A stretch of 64,000 nt of DNA from Danio rerio. Lineage: Eukaryota > Chordata > Actinopteri > Cypriniformes > Danionidae. Both the position numbers and the translations under genes were made by a program. Where the stretch lies: the NCBI RefSeq assembly GCF_049306965.1, contig NC_133179.1, positions 14,051,501-14,115,500 of the forward strand, read 5' to 3'. Each line of letters begins with the position of its first letter. Position 1 is the stretch's first letter. The notes below the pieces were generated by a model, which saw only the letters and a program-made list of their open reading frames with translations, was not told the origin of the DNA and searched no databases. Shown here in pieces: positions 50,241 to 63,349 of the stretch.

Positions 50241-50680
50241 CAGTGGGAGTCAGAATTATTAGCCGCCCTCTGATTTTTTCACAGTATGTCTGATATAATT
50301 TTTTTTTCTTCTGGAGAAAGTCTTATTTGTTTTATTTCGACTAGAATAAAAGCAGCTTTTAATTTTTTATGAACCATTTTAAGGAAAAAATTATTAGCCC
50401 TTTTAAGCTATATTTCTATACGATAGTCTATAGAACAAGCCATTGTTATACAATAACTTGCCTACAATAACTTGCCTAGTGTCTTAAAAAATATCTAGTA
50501 AAATAGTATTTACTGTCATCATGGCAAAGATAAAATCAATCAGTTATTAGAAATGAGTTATTAAAACTATTATGTTTAGAAATGTGCTGAAAAAAATCTG
50601 CTCTCCATTAAACAGAACTTTGGGGAAAAATAAACAGGGGATGAATAATTCAGGAGGGCTAATAATTCTGACTTTAACTG
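50241..50680. mobile_element. MITE with TA target duplication
   Basis: The left end cagtgggagtcagaattatt and the right end, inverted, cagttaaagtcagaattatt are terminal inverted repeats flanked by TA on both sides, as for Tc1/mariner-type insertion. It is 440 bp and non-coding. It belongs to the same family as the partial copy in ifng1 intron 3. Confidence 0.8.
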
Positions 50681-51820
50681 TATATGTTTTCGTAAAGTAT
50701 CCTTTTTTTTAACAAAGTCCCTGAAATGAAAAGTGTTCGGTTGAAGATTCTCCAATTGGAAAAGTGAGTGATTCAGCTGAATTGCCAATTGAGTCACTGA
50801 GTCAATGACCTAACAGCTTCCTCCGTGGCCTCTCCATCTGCGTAGCTGCCGAACAGTGAGTTTCCAGTGAGCTTGAGTTGTGGTCATGGTGTTCACTGAG
50901 TTTGTGCTGCTACTTATGAGCACTGGAGTCATAAAAATTCACCCAAATGCTCGCTCACACCTTTTTTTCTTTTTTGAAAGGAGATTTTGAGGTGGCATTT
51001 TACTCTACTTTTCACTCATTCAAGTAAGCATTTATGGCCAAAAGAGGTTTTGTAGTGAAGTGAGTGAGAAAGCTGGATTTCCCCATTCAAAATATGCACA
51101 CTTGCTAGTTTTAAGTTTAAAAAAATAGGCTAATATGGAATAATGGTTTGATGTACATACCTGTAAGAGTCGTTTCTGAACATAATTTTTTACTACAAAT
51201 CATAGGATTACAGTATCAAAAACTAAAAGTAGATTAATTTAGTTTTCAAAAAAACCAATAATGGTTTGTTTACTACCAAGTTAGGTCATCATAGTTAACT
51301 AAAACATTTATGATGATATATACAATTCTAAATCAGAAGAGGTTGGGACAGTATGGAAAAGCCAAATAAAAAAGAAACTAGTGATTTATAAATTTACTTT
51401 GACTTATATTTCATTTCAGACAATATTCACACAAAATATTTCATGTTTTGTCTGGTCACATTTCCAAAAAATGTTGGGGCAGGAGCAATTTAGGGCTAGT
51501 AATCAGGTAAATCGGTTAAATAATAATATAATTTAAAACAGGTGATGTCAACTGGTGATTGTATTTATGTTTTAGTACAAAAGCAGCATCCAAGAAAGGT
51601 CTAGTCCTTTAGGAGCAAAGATGGGCAGAGGATCGCCAGTTTGCCAACAAATGAAAAAAAATTATTGCAATGTTTAAAAACCATGTTCCTCAAAGGAGGG
51701 TAGGAAGACATTAGGATATTTCACCTTCAAAAGAGCATAATATCATCAAAGAATCTCAAAGACTTTCAGTACGTAAAGGACAAGGTCGCAAGCCTGAGCT
51801 GAACAATTGTGATCTCCAAT
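50681..51820. other. Intergenic; includes a fish repeat at about 51320-51820
   Basis: No gene. From about 51325 (gttgggacagtatggaaaag) the sequence resembles a widespread fish interspersed repeat whose family I cannot name. The hAT-like repeat at 51821 appears to have landed at its right edge. Confidence 0.5.
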
Positions 51821-52995
51821 CAGTGGTGAAAAGAGTACTGAAAAATCATACTCAAGTATCATTACTTGCCTTAAAATGTAGTGCAAGTAGAGTAAAAGTA
51901 TATGTTGAAAATATTGCTCAAAGTATGAATAAAAAGTAGCCCTATTAAAAGTACTCAAGAGTAGTGAATAGTGAGCATTTCGCTGTTAAAAGCTGATGCG
52001 TTTACATGTAATTTGTGCATGTGTGTGTAAACTAACATTCTGTAGTGCATCTAGTTATTGCCCAGCAGGGCAGGCACACAACGTCATAAGTCGCTAATAG
52101 TAGGTTAGATTTAAGTTGTGATGTCAGGTGACCAAAATGTAATGTCTAGCCAGCGTCAAAGGACAACATTATTTTGATGTCCAATGACGACGTCAAATGA
52201 CGTTGATATTTGGTCGATTGTTGTTTGTTAGAAAGTGACCAAACTCAAACGTAGAGCCAACATCTTAAACCAATGTCATATCGACATCAAATACTGACGT
52301 TTATTCATCAGGTACAGTATGGCAACCAAAATCCAACATCTGGTAGACGTCATCGTGGTAACGTCCACACAACGTCAAACTGGAACATCATTAGACCATG
52401 ATATTTGGTTAGTTTTAGGTTGGAAATTCGACTTCACTTAAAACCGATTTTCATTTCCAAACAAAGTGCAACATCCCCATGACGTTAGGTTACAACGTCA
52501 ATTTGACGTCATGTTGACATCTTATGCCTGCTGGGTGTTTAAGGCCATTACAGTCATCATACAGTAAACATCCATCATCTTCTCCTCAGTGACGTGCATC
52601 TAAACCAGGGGTGGGCAAACTCGGTCCTGGAAGGCCGGTGTCCTGCACAGTTTAGCTCCAACTCTAATCAAACACACCTGCTTATAGATTTCTTGTGATC
52701 TTAAAGACACTGATTAGCATGTTCAGGTGTGTTTGACTAGTGTTGGAACAAAACTCTGCAGGGACACCGGCCCTCGAGGATCAAGTTTGCCCATCCCTGA
52801 TCTAAACGGTCTCTGGGTCAATGCGTGTAAAGATTTTAGACATCTTCTTGGACACTTTTAATGCTTCCAAACAGTTTGCTGCCATTCTAAATCGCACATG
52901 TCTTAAGGTAGTTCATTAAGATGCGATTTACTTTCCACAGTAAAGGGATTTGATTGGGCAGGAATCACAGGAACGATTTTTCTAATCTCAATTTT
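51821..52995. mobile_element. 1.1-kb hAT-like non-autonomous repeat, copy 2
   Basis: Begins cagtggtgaaaagagtactg and follows copy 1 (19298-20395) closely through the acgtca-rich centre and the gacgtgcatctaaac region. A 194-bp MITE has inserted near its right side. It is non-coding. Confidence 0.7.
52606..52799. mobile_element. 194-bp hAT MITE nested in the larger hAT-like repeat
   Basis: The ends caggggtgggcaaactcggt and, inverted, cagggatgggcaaacttgat are terminal inverted repeats. It is flanked by an exact 8-bp duplication atctaaac at 52598-52605 and 52800-52807. The homologous position in copy 1 (20041-20048) has atctaaac once and no insert. Confidence 0.92.
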
Positions 52996-54565
52996 TCTAA
53001 TCATACATATATACCCCATATACAGCTTGGCCATTCTTCTAAGTATCTCTTTTTGTGTTTTACAGAATAAAGCATGAGCAAAACAGTAAAAAGGATAAAC
53101 TACATTTTAATTATTGTTTAAACCCTCCAACTAGCAAGGGCGTCTTTAATTAAAGGCCTTGACTAGTTGTTTAAAGTTTAAACTTCATAACCTTTTGAAA
53201 CTCCAAGCTTGCAGTTTTGATGTAACCACCATTTGCAGCACTTGTTTAAGCATCTGTATGACTAAGAAAGAGACCAGTGAGAGAGAAAGTATTGTTTATT
53301 TGTGTATCAAGTGTGTGTGCATGCATATGTATATGCATACCCGCGCCCTTTATTTGCACCAGAACTGAGCATATGTTTGGTTGTTTGGTGGCGATGTGAA
53401 AGAGACGTTTGTGGTCGCGTTTCATGGTGCTACAACTTCCAGGAACTCAGAGCTCAGTACAGTGACAGTGATGGTAACGTTTGGCTTAAGGATCAGCTCA
53501 GTTTGCTTTAAAACCACACACTAAAGTTGCATTATAAAAGTAGAAATTGAAAATATATATTGCACAGGTTTGAAATGGATGGATCATGTTAGTTTTATAT
53601 TAAATGTTTAGAGTGCACAGACTGCACTCATCACCAGTTGATGTTGGCAAGATTCCACTTCATGCCTAAAAAGCGCAATGCCTAGATATCAGCCACTAGA
53701 GGGAGCCAATGGCTGCATCCCAATGCTTAAATAGTTCACTTGCTGTCTCATCAGGTCGTGACTTTGCAGGCCACATTTGCACACCTCACGAAACTCAGTC
53801 GTGAGGGATTGTAATAGTTTAATGGTCTGCTACGAGCTTTTGTAATAAGTAAACAAACATTAAGCAGTTTTTTTTTCTAGCTGGAAATAACATACAAGAT
53901 GGAAAATTAAAAGACACAGATTTGGACATTTTCACACCTGTAGATTGTTTGCTTTAACACTAAACACAGATTAAGGGTTTAGATTAATGTTTACACTTGT
54001 ATGTTGATTCCTTTGGTTTGTTTAGTCTGGACCAACAAAAAAAAATGTTAGTAGTTCTGGTTCTCGCATTCCCTCTGGTCAGATGCTTTTATCTGAAGTG
54101 ACTTACAAGTGAGGATAAAAGAAGCGCTTCAAATCATCAGAGAGTAGCTGTATAAAAACGCTATGACAAGTCCGTTTTTAAGTTAATTACAAGTGTAAGT
54201 TTTATTAATTGATTTTTATTTTTATATTTTTTAAAGAGAGAAGAGAGTGTGTCCACTTGGTGACTTGTCAAGCCACTCACCAGCGTGAGGTACATAAGTG
54301 TACATCATGAGGTACATAAAAGAGAGTGTCTGGTAAACATGAAGAGTGTGTTTCCTACAGGTGGTTTGTAAAGCCCACTCACCTGTATGGAGCCAACTAA
54401 GAATTACAAGATGTTTTCAGAAACATGGAGAGTTGATTGGAAGTGTTTGGTGCACACAGAGAGTAGAGAGTGTATCACATACGTCCAAAACATGTAGAAA
54501 ACATTCTGCGGTAACCCTGCTGGAAAAAAGAAACATGTGTTGGTTAGGTATGACACATGGCTGCT
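52996..54565. other. Intergenic, no gene seen
   Basis: No supported gene or named repeat. Small frames only. Confidence 0.5.
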
Positions 54566-54569
54566 GATT

Positions 54570-55775
54570 TAATTTTGCTGGTCATTGGCTTCTTTAAACT
54601 GGTTCTTGCCAATCATGAGCTGGTTTAAGCTCATTCCTGATGGTTATAAGATGGTTCTAGCTGATCATGAACTGGATTAAGCTGGTTCTTGATGGTCATA
54701 AGCTGGTTAGAGATGGTCATGGGCTGGTTTAAGCAGGTTCTTGATGGTCATGAGTTGGTTCATGGTAGTTCTTTCTGTTCTTGAGCTGGTTTAACACACA
54801 TTTTGCTGATCATGAGCTTGTTTAAGCTGGTCCTTGATGGTCATTATCTGGTTAAAGCTGGTTGTACCTGATCATGAACTGGTTTAAGCTGATTATTGAT
54901 GGTCATGAGCTGGTTTAAACAGGTTCTTTATGGTCATGAGCTTGTTTAGGCTGGTCCATGATGGTCAATATCTGGTTTAAGCTCGTTCTTACTCGTCTTG
55001 AGCTGGTTTAAACACATTTTGCTGGTCATGAGCTTGTTTATGCTGGTCCTTAATGGTCATTATCTGGTTTAAGCTTATTCTAGCTGATCATTAACTGGTT
55101 TAAGTTGGTTCTTCAAGGTTATTAGCTTTTTAAGCTGGTTTTTGCTGGTCTTAATTGGTTAAACACATTTTGCTGGTCATGTGCTTGTTTAAGCTGGTCC
55201 TTGATGGTCATTATCTGGTTTAAGTTGATTATGGTTGATCATTAACTGTTTTAAGCTGGTATTCAATGCTCATGATCTTGTTTAAGCTCGTTCTTGCTGG
55301 TCTTGAGTCTGTTAAACACGTTTAACTGGTCATGAGCTTGTTTAGGCTTGTGCATGATAGTCATTATCTAGTTTAAGCTGATTATAGCTAATCATTAACT
55401 GGTTTAAGCTGGTTATTGATGGCCAATAGCCGGTTTAAGCTGGTTCTTGCTGGTCTTGAGTAGGTTTAAACATGTTTTGCTGGTCATGAGCTTGTTTAGG
55501 CTGGTCCTTAATGGTCATTATCTGGTTTATGCTGATTCTAGCTGATCAATAACTGGTTTAAGCTGGTTCTTGATGGTCATTAGCTGGTTTAAGCTGGTCA
55601 TGAGCTGGTTTAAGCACGTTTGCTGGACAGGAGCTTGTTTAAGCTGGTTCTTGATAGTCATCTGGTTTAAGCTGGTTCTTGATGGTCATGAGCTGGATTA
55701 AGCTGGTCATTGCTTTAGTGAATAGCTGGTTTAAACACTTCTTACTGGTCACAAGCTGGTTTAAGCTGGTTCTAT
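54570..55775. repeat. 1.2-kb minisatellite, about 30-bp unit
   Basis: Roughly 38 imperfect units built around gctggtttaagctggttctt followed by gatggtcatga. The forms differ between units (catgagctggttt, tcattatctggttt), which suggests a higher-order period of two or more units. The flank at 54516 (ctgctggaaaaaa) resembles fish elements known to contain cagcttaaaccagc-type repeats. Confidence 0.9.
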
Positions 55776-56225
55776 TACAAGAAACCAGTTCAAACCAACA
55801 ACCAAGTGTCAACACCTCTCAAGCCCAACCGCACCACTGATGTTGACAGGTATTTTTGACTATAATTGGCAAAACTGCAACAATGACAAAAAAAACATGT
55901 ATCTTTGAACATTCTAAACATTTTTGATCACATATTGTGACATCATGTCCTAGTTTTGCTTCTTTTAATGTCTTTGATCTGTGTTGTGTTCTTATTTGAG
56001 TCTAACCACACCAGGGTTTATTTGGAATCCAACATCAGATCTCTCAGTGGTATTGATCCACAACAAGGTTCGGTTGGAAACTTTTACTCTTATGCAAAAA
56101 AAAACTGCAAAAGACCAATTGCACGACAGTTTGTTTTATAAGAAATAAACCTGATAGGTGTGAACACATCCGTTGTCCTGATTTGGTTAGCAATCACAGT
56201 CATTTTATTGCACTTTCCCACCTGC

Positions 56226-56314
<89 letters not shown>

Positions 56315-57142
56315 CATACAATCAATACATCGTAACAGCATGTTAAATAAATCTTATTAAACTTATGCTTCCAATATATTTTTGTTTTTAAGTTAAAAGC
56401 TGTTTTAAGTCAGTACAATAAATAATTTAAGTTAAAATTGTCAATAACATTAATTTATTTTAAAACCTAAAAATGTACTATGCTGATTTTTCATCATGGT
56501 TTAATTAACTTTCACAAGAAAATATTTTTAAACAGTCTAAAATATGGCATGTGCAGGTAAACTCTTATTGGTCAGGAAAAGCCTGTTTATATGAGTCATC
56601 CATCAAATTGAGCGGATATTAGCAGTTTTGTATGCTTGTTGTGACTCATTCGGTAGCTGTCCAGCATTATTTTTATGTTGAATATTTTCAGAAATATGTC
56701 TTTCAGACTGCATATTAGTTAGATGTTGCATACCGTCTGCATGCATATCTCCAGATTAAACCATCCTGAAAGGCTTAGAAAAACAAATGCTCATCATAGA
56801 GTGGGATAAATCCTGGTTTATTGGGTCGTACTGGTTTCACTATTGCAAAGTGAAGAGCATCAAAGTCAACCAAGATAACTTATTCTATTGAAGCAATCGT
56901 GAATTACTGTAATTGTTTTGTTGCAGATCTGAGCCAGGTTCCAAAACAACAAGTTAGGTTTGAAAGCATCTTTAAAACCAAACATGAAATCTAAAACTAA
57001 AGAAGAATGGCTTTCATGACATATATTTTGGTATAGAAGTTACCAAACATCCAAAACAAATCTGTGTGCTGTGCTGAATTTGCTTATTGTAGTCTATGTG
57101 AGACGCATGAAAATATAACAGAAAATGCAGTTCCTACAAAGA
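55776..57142. other. Intergenic, no gene seen
   Basis: No supported gene. It contains the TA microsatellite listed next. Confidence 0.5.
56227..56312. repeat. (TA)n microsatellite
   Basis: About 43 uninterrupted AT dinucleotides. Confidence 0.97.
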
Positions 57143-57546
57143 AATAAAGGTGCAAAATCTGGCACTGGGATGGTAGGTACACTTTTGTACCACATACAGG
57201 TAAACACTCCTTTAGGGCAGGAGCAGACTAGGACAGCATTTTTAAATTGGAAAAGTTATTAAAGGTCAGGCCAAAGTGAAGAGGATGTGTGGAGAGCGAG
57301 GTGCCAGCATTGTGGTGGCAGGCCAGATGTCCTGGTGCTCCCTATGGCCAGTCCGCCTCTGCTTTAGGGCACACTTTTGTAACTTAAGATTCACTTTTGT
57401 ACCATTAAAGTACTATGAGGTACAGATTTGTACTTTATTGGTCGTTAATATATACCTTTAGTGACCTGTTAGGAATAAAAATGTACTGTACCATTTGAAA
57501 AGGTACCACCCCAATGACAGATTTTCTATCATTATTTCTGAGAGTG
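57143..57546. mobile_element. Palindromic MITE, copy 2 (diverged)
   Basis: Shares aaataaaggtgcaaa and ctggcactgggatggtaggt at the left and ggtaccaccccaatgac and tatttctgagagtgt at the right with the element at 23346-23562. About 150 bases of extra sequence (about 57215-57370) lies in its middle. Confidence 0.65.
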
Positions 57547-57887
57547 TATAATAATAATAAAAAAAGTGTCTTGTTTTAGTTTGATTTAGATGTCTTTTTC
57601 TGTGTTGAATTTGTATGTCAGTTGAACCACACCAGTGTTTTTGATTCAATTGGTTCAGTCCAAAGAGAACCCCATATTGATTTGTGAGATATAAAGAATA
57701 CATAAAAATTCAATCCAATGATGGAGTTCTCATTGGACTGGAAGTAAAGCTATTCTTTTATTCAGATGCTAATGCCTACTTGGAATGTATTCTATTCTCC
57801 GAAGGCAGCATGTTTAGCTTTCAGACACAGCCAATGACAAGAAATACAGCCATTTACACTGGTGCTGGAGTGTGACATTAGATCTGT

Positions 57888-58034
57888 TAATAATATAATA
57901 TAATATAATATAATATAATATAATATAATATAATATAATATAATATAATATAATATAATATAATATAATATAATGTAATATAATATAATATAATATAATA
58001 TAATGTAATATAATATAATATAATATAATATAAT
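57888..58034. repeat. (TAATA)n pentanucleotide microsatellite
   Basis: About 29 units of TAATA, with two single-base variants (taatg). Confidence 0.95.
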
Positions 58035-58384
58035 ATTGTTTTTTTAATTGCATGTCACTTTCCTGTAGCTCAAGCTCGCTTTACATAATACAATAGATTT
58101 GTACATTCAATCTATACATACACAAAAACGAGATTTACAACATATAGCCATTGTGTTTTAACTGAGTAAGAGAAAGACGAAGATATTATAAGGCGGAAGA
58201 AGGATTTTTTAAATAGCAGTGGAAATGTGAAAGTTATGGATAAAGCAAAGTAAAAAAAAAAAAAAACTAAATCATTTGCAAAGATCACAGAAATATGAAG
58301 ACAGTGTTGCACAAAAAATCCAATCAATTTGAAGGGAAAGGTCTATGGTTTTTGAGGATGTAAGGGAATCAGTCATCAATATTT

Positions 58385-58387
<3 letters not shown>

Positions 58388-58458
<71 letters not shown>
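58388..58458. repeat. (TA)n microsatellite
   Basis: About 35 TA dinucleotides. Confidence 0.97.
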
Positions 58459-58459
<1 letters not shown>

Positions 58460-58983
58460 CAAGAGCTGTAATTAAATCAGAAATAATGAATCATACCATC
58501 ATTTTAACACTATTTTAGTTTCAATCTAGCACAAATTTTATTGTAAAAGTGCAAATACCTATGCATATAACAGCACTTGCTGCCTTGTGATCTCCAAGTA
58601 TGCAGAATTTGACACTTTATAGCTGAACACGAACATGTATTTAAGTGCATAAATACACATACATTCATACAAATATAGTGTCAAAGTGTGCATACTTTGT
58701 GATCGCAGGCCAACGAATGCTGTTACCCCACATTTTTCAGATATTTTACTGTTCTGTGAGAGTAAGCAAATAATAAGTGTCAGTAGACATGAATTTTTAC
58801 ATGCAGAGTGTGCTTAAAATGAGTTTTGATGCTGTGTCTTCCAAATAATGTTACATTTACCTCTTGAACTGTAATAAGAGACAACACCATCTAGATCAGT
58901 GTTTTATCAATTACAGAAATGCTGTGTGATAATGGAAACAGGCACAACCAAAATGGAAAGCTCAAATCCGATTTAAACTTATA

Positions 58984-59208
58984 TTTATTTTGAAGGTTCA
59001 CTTTCAAGAATACATCACATAATGCAGAAAAAACATTTAAATGGTGACACTGGCAGTATACAATGATAAGGCATACATAAATATGACATTTATAGATTAG
59101 AATAATACATTTTCTCAAATGAATGACTAATAATAATAATAATAAAAATGCAACCAAGTAATCAAGAATAAATTACGGATTTGAAAATGAACTAAAAATA
59201 ATAAATAA
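58984..59208 (-). promoter_or_regulatory. il26 3' UTR signals: AU-rich nonamer and poly(A) signal
   Basis: On the minus strand a UUAUUUAUU nonamer lies at 59208-59200 and a candidate AATAAA at 58989-58984. This gives a possible 3' UTR of about 650 bases. The sequence between 58460 and 58980 shows no gene. Confidence 0.45.
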
Positions 59209-59637
59209 ACATGCCTTCAGTTAAAACCTAAAAAGCATTTCATAGTAAAAACCGGATTGTTCTTCATTAAATCTGAAATGTCAGTGCAAAAGTTTCTCAA
59301 GAACAAAAAGCACGTAAGCTCTTTGCTACATGAAATATTGTCACAACTTCCCTGAGATAAGTTGGATTCGACTACATCAGGCTTTTTGTGAGGCCATTCA
59401 CAGGATTTGACTTGATGACTTGTGTCGCAGCCTAGGAAATCTGTTGATCGGTCTGTTGATAATTGATGGAGGAAGTTATAGTGTTTGTTTTTGTATGACT
59501 CAAGACCCTGCACGTGCATGTGCATTTGGCAATGGTAGTTGCGTTAACTGAACCTGGTTCCTGAAAATGAGGGTGGGTAGAAATGTGTTTTCCCCACGAC
59601 TGCATCCTGCGTTCCTCGAAAGAACTCTTAAGAAGAA

Positions 59638-61413
59638 CTAGTGAATCTTCTTGTATGTTTTTCTTCTGTCCATGCCTGAACTGATCCACAGCAAAACACT
59701 GTGAAACTCACTCAGAGCTTTGGTTTTACCATCTGGCTGAAGCTGCATGAGGACAAAAAGAGAGAGTTAGTCATAAATCATAATGCATGGACACAGTCTA
59801 GAAAAATGCTTGACGTTAGGTCAGATATGGACAAACTCAGCATTGGGTAAGTAAAATTTACAGTAAATTACACTTTTTAACCAAATGGTTGGCTTTGTTC
59901 ATATTTAACCTAAACTTGGGTTACGACAACCGAACGTTTTTTTAAGAGTGCATGTGTCCTAATGCTTGAATCATTAAACACGGTATGTATGGTGAATCAT
60001 AAAACACACAGTGAGAGACATTTAAGAACCCTAACTAGCCATGTTATGTCATAAAAAAGGTATCATTATCTGATATTTTAGTAGGTTTATTGATCTTAAT
60101 TGTAGTCTACAGGGGTTACAGTACAAAATACAAATACTTGTCACAATTATCTATTCAAGATCAAGTCAAGTCGAGCTTTATTGTCATTCCACTACCTGTG
60201 TGGACAACATACAGAGGAACGAACTGTAATGTCTCAGGACAACGGTGCTACATAAATTAATCATAAATACAAACACACACTGGAAATAAGAGCTATTAAA
60301 AAACTATGCATAATTAGCATATACTATAAAATACTTAAACTATACACATAAGACAGGCTATTCAAGTACTTTTACATGAGACTAAACCATGTTGTGCAGG
60401 AGAGGTTTTAAGGGTGAATATTTTGCAAAAGAGGTATTGAAGGTTTTTAGGGTTGAAGCAAGCAGTGGAACATGATTGTGGTACATTTATAGTAAGCATA
60501 ATTTTCATAATTGAGTCCTTTAAGATGGAAAACTCACAAAGATACAAGGTTGATTACTTAAATATTTTTTGAATAGATTAATTAACACTTAATTTTACTT
60601 AAAGTGTATTTATGAGAACAAAAAAAACATCTTCATGACTTTTTTCTATATTGATTATAATGTCAGGACTTTTTTTAATTAAAATGATTTTAATACATGA
60701 TTTAAATCATCACAGGAGAGGTGTGCATCATATTTTGTTTGTGATATAGCCAATAAATGTGTGAAGCATTTTTAAAGTGTTTAAAAAAATATTATATAGA
60801 TTGAAAGCGATCACAACTGATCTCTCACAATATTCATTGTTTGAATGTTATTGCGATGCCTGTCATTGGCTGATATCTGTGTGCGATTGTTTGATCGAAC
60901 AAACGTTAATTTACTTGACAGATGTTTTGAATAGAAATTTAAGGTAAATAATGAAAAAAAAGCCAGTTTGGGCTGGACGATATGGCAAAAATTTGATGAC
61001 TTTTTTTCTTATTGAACAATAACGAAATATATTTCAATATCATGTGTCAATGCTTCCATATTTAAAAGAGTAACCCAACAATGACCGACGCCACAAAATT
61101 AGAGGGTCCACTAAATAGCATAACCTATTTTTGGCGGCCAAAAATCTTGAGTAATATCAGCGCACTTCTAGATTCCTCATTGTTGCACATTTATGCGGTG
61201 GGATTGGCTCTTAGATTAATATAAAGGTAAAAAGTCCAGAGTTTATTCTTGTTATTGATCTAAATTTTACGGCCATTTTATATACAGTGATATCGTTTAG
61301 CGGCCCAGCACTAATCACAGTGGCACAGTTATCTACCCAACTACAGTTATTGCTACTGATTTATTGGTATTTGGTTTCAAAGAAAATTGACCATTAGTCG
61401 TTCATTTTTAACC

Positions 61414-61462
<49 letters not shown>

Positions 61463-63169
61463 ACATACAACATAAAGCTGAGTGTTCATCTAAATAAATG
61501 TCTCGTACCTTCATCAACGTCTGCTCAAATTTTTTAAGCTTCTCTTTTGCGCAGCGGGACTGGGTTGGTTTGCCTTCAGTCGCCTGTGTCAAAGAAAATA
61601 AGTCAATAAAATACTCAACAGGTAGACTTCTTAAGTGTCGAGATGTTCATGAGGTCTTACACAGTTCTGCATTATGCCCTTCAGCCTTTTGAAGTAGTCA
61701 ATGAACTGAGTTGGCAGTTCATCCCACATCTTTTCAAACACATGTTCATCATAGATTTCCAGGACACGCTTGAAGTCTGGGACATTCAGTTCCTTTAAGG
61801 AGGTGTGCAGATTGGTTAGTTCAGTAGACTGTTACTTGGAATGACAAATGAACATAGGGAGACTGGAGCAAGTTACTCTGCAAAAGATTATTGAACTTTT
61901 CAGAAGTTAACATTGTGTCGTCTAAAAATGACTAGAAACATGTCTGACGTAGGACTTTTTTGGTATTTTAGGTATAAACTTTTTTAGGCATTTAATAAAA
62001 CTAAAATGATGTTTTGCTCATATAAACATAAACCTGCTGAAAATGAGAATTTTCAAATGGTTTCCATTTATTTATTTGTTTATTCATCTGTTTATTAATT
62101 TATTCATTAATAAATCAATAAGTTAATCAATAGTATTTATTTATTCATCTATTAATTTATTGATCTATGTATTTATTTATTCATCTATTTATTAATTTAT
62201 TCATCTATTTATTAATTTATTTATTTGTGTATTTAATTATTCATCTATTTATTTATTCATTTATTTATTTATCTATTTATTAATTTATTAATTTATTCAT
62301 CTATTTATTTATTCATTTATTTATTTATTTATTCTTCTATTTATTTATTTATTTATTCATCTATTTATTTATTTACTTATTTATTCATTTATTCATCTAT
62401 TTATTTAATTATTCATCTATTTATTTATTTATTTAGAAAACAAGTCAAAAGTGAGGTTGTGGCAAGTTAGATTTACATTGCATTTACATTTAATTGATTG
62501 GGGTATTAAACAAAGTAATTAAATACTTGTTTTGTTAATCCAATGTTTCATCTTTAACAGTATACATGTTGACATCAGGTACTCACTATAACAATCTGCC
62601 CCAAAAAATAAGAAATTGTGCCATATTCTTGGAAAATATCATTTTGTTTATAAAAAAATTACAAAGAAATGGCACAATTATATATTATACGCACATTAGT
62701 CAGTCAACATTTGAAGCGCATCCATTTTAGAACAATTATATACATATATCAATAATTAAAGTAATTAATATTGTAATCTATACTGTATGTCTCGATAAAA
62801 TAAAAAATGAAATATGAACTCTAAAATGTAATAAAAACTCTTTATAAGTTTAGGTGTAAAACATATAAAATGAAGCTATTATCTTACCTTGCACTTTTTA
62901 AGTTTCCCCAATATCCGATGGAAGGGTTTATTGTCTCTCTGCAACAAAAGACCATTGGCTATTGTCAACTACATAATTGCACATATTATACCTGTAATCC
63001 ACAAATGTAAAGAGATACTTACCGGCAGGGATTTATGGATGTCCTGGGACATACTGAGCATTTCCCTGATCATAGGCAGCCGGATTTCCCGCTTCAAACA
63101 TTCCTCCTGCTTGTGGCCCTCAGACCAGCATAGAAGAGCACAAAGGGTAAACGGTATTAGAATCCTCAT
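59638..63169 (-). CDS. il26: Interleukin 26 (IL-10 family cytokine)
   Basis: Secreted IL-10-family cytokine; IL-26 signals through IL-20R1/IL-10R2 in mammals. Exons on the minus strand: 63169-63023, 62938-62888, 61792-61661, 61583-61509 and 59736-59638 (49, 17, 44, 25 and 32 codons plus stop; 167 residues). The human protein is 171. Five exons with phase-0 introns are the IL-10-family pattern. The leader is MRILIPFTLCALLCWSEG. Cysteines fall at EEC, LKKCK, MQNC and SRC. Exon 3 has the helix DFKRVLEIYDEHVFEKMWDE. The last exon GKTKALSEFHSVLLWISSGM resembles human IL-26 KAISELDILLSWIKKLL more than the IL-22 tail, and the position next to the interferon-gamma genes agrees. The last acceptor could lie six bases upstream, adding two residues. 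il22 is the main alternative. Intron 2 holds a tetranucleotide array. Confidence 0.85.
60150..60265. repeat. Fragment resembling a common fish interspersed repeat
   Basis: The words aagtcaagtcgagctttatt, gtcattccactacctgtgtg and caacggtgctacataaa match, from memory, a repeat seen in many teleosts. It lies in il26 intron 4. Family not assigned. Confidence 0.4.
60968..61308. mobile_element. Probable hAT-type MITE
   Basis: The left end ttgggctggacgatatggca and the right end, inverted, tgctgggccgctaaacgata form imperfect terminal inverted repeats with a shared acgatat. It lies in il26 intron 4. No clean target duplication was found. Confidence 0.4.
61416..61460. repeat. (AC)n microsatellite
   Basis: About 22 AC dinucleotides, 49 bases downstream of the il26 exon 4 donor site (in intron 4). 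Confidence 0.97.
62060..62436. repeat. TTTA/TTCA/TCTA tetranucleotide array
   Basis: Imperfect repeats of tttattcatcta and ttta units. It lies in il26 intron 2. Confidence 0.9.
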
Positions 63170-63241
63170 CCTGAATCAGTATGGTATGGTACAGTCTGTA
63201 CAGTAGCTCACTGTGCTTTAAACTAGCAGCCACATTCATAG

Positions 63242-63346
63242 CTTTTATAGCTCCATCCTTTGTCAGAAAAAAAAAATTCCAGCCATGGTGGAGTTTCTTG
63301 CTGAAGGCTGCATTCATGGCTTTGCCCTTGTTTTTCCCTGTGGTTT
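63242..63346 (-). promoter_or_regulatory. il26 promoter: TATA box and RUNX/NFAT-like sites
   Basis: On the minus strand TATAAAAG lies at 63249-63242, 73 bases upstream of the ATG. At 63346-63331 the sequence AAACCACAGGGAAAAA contains a RUNX core (AACCACA) directly next to an NFAT-like GGAAAA. Confidence 0.5.
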
Positions 63347-63349
63347 ACC

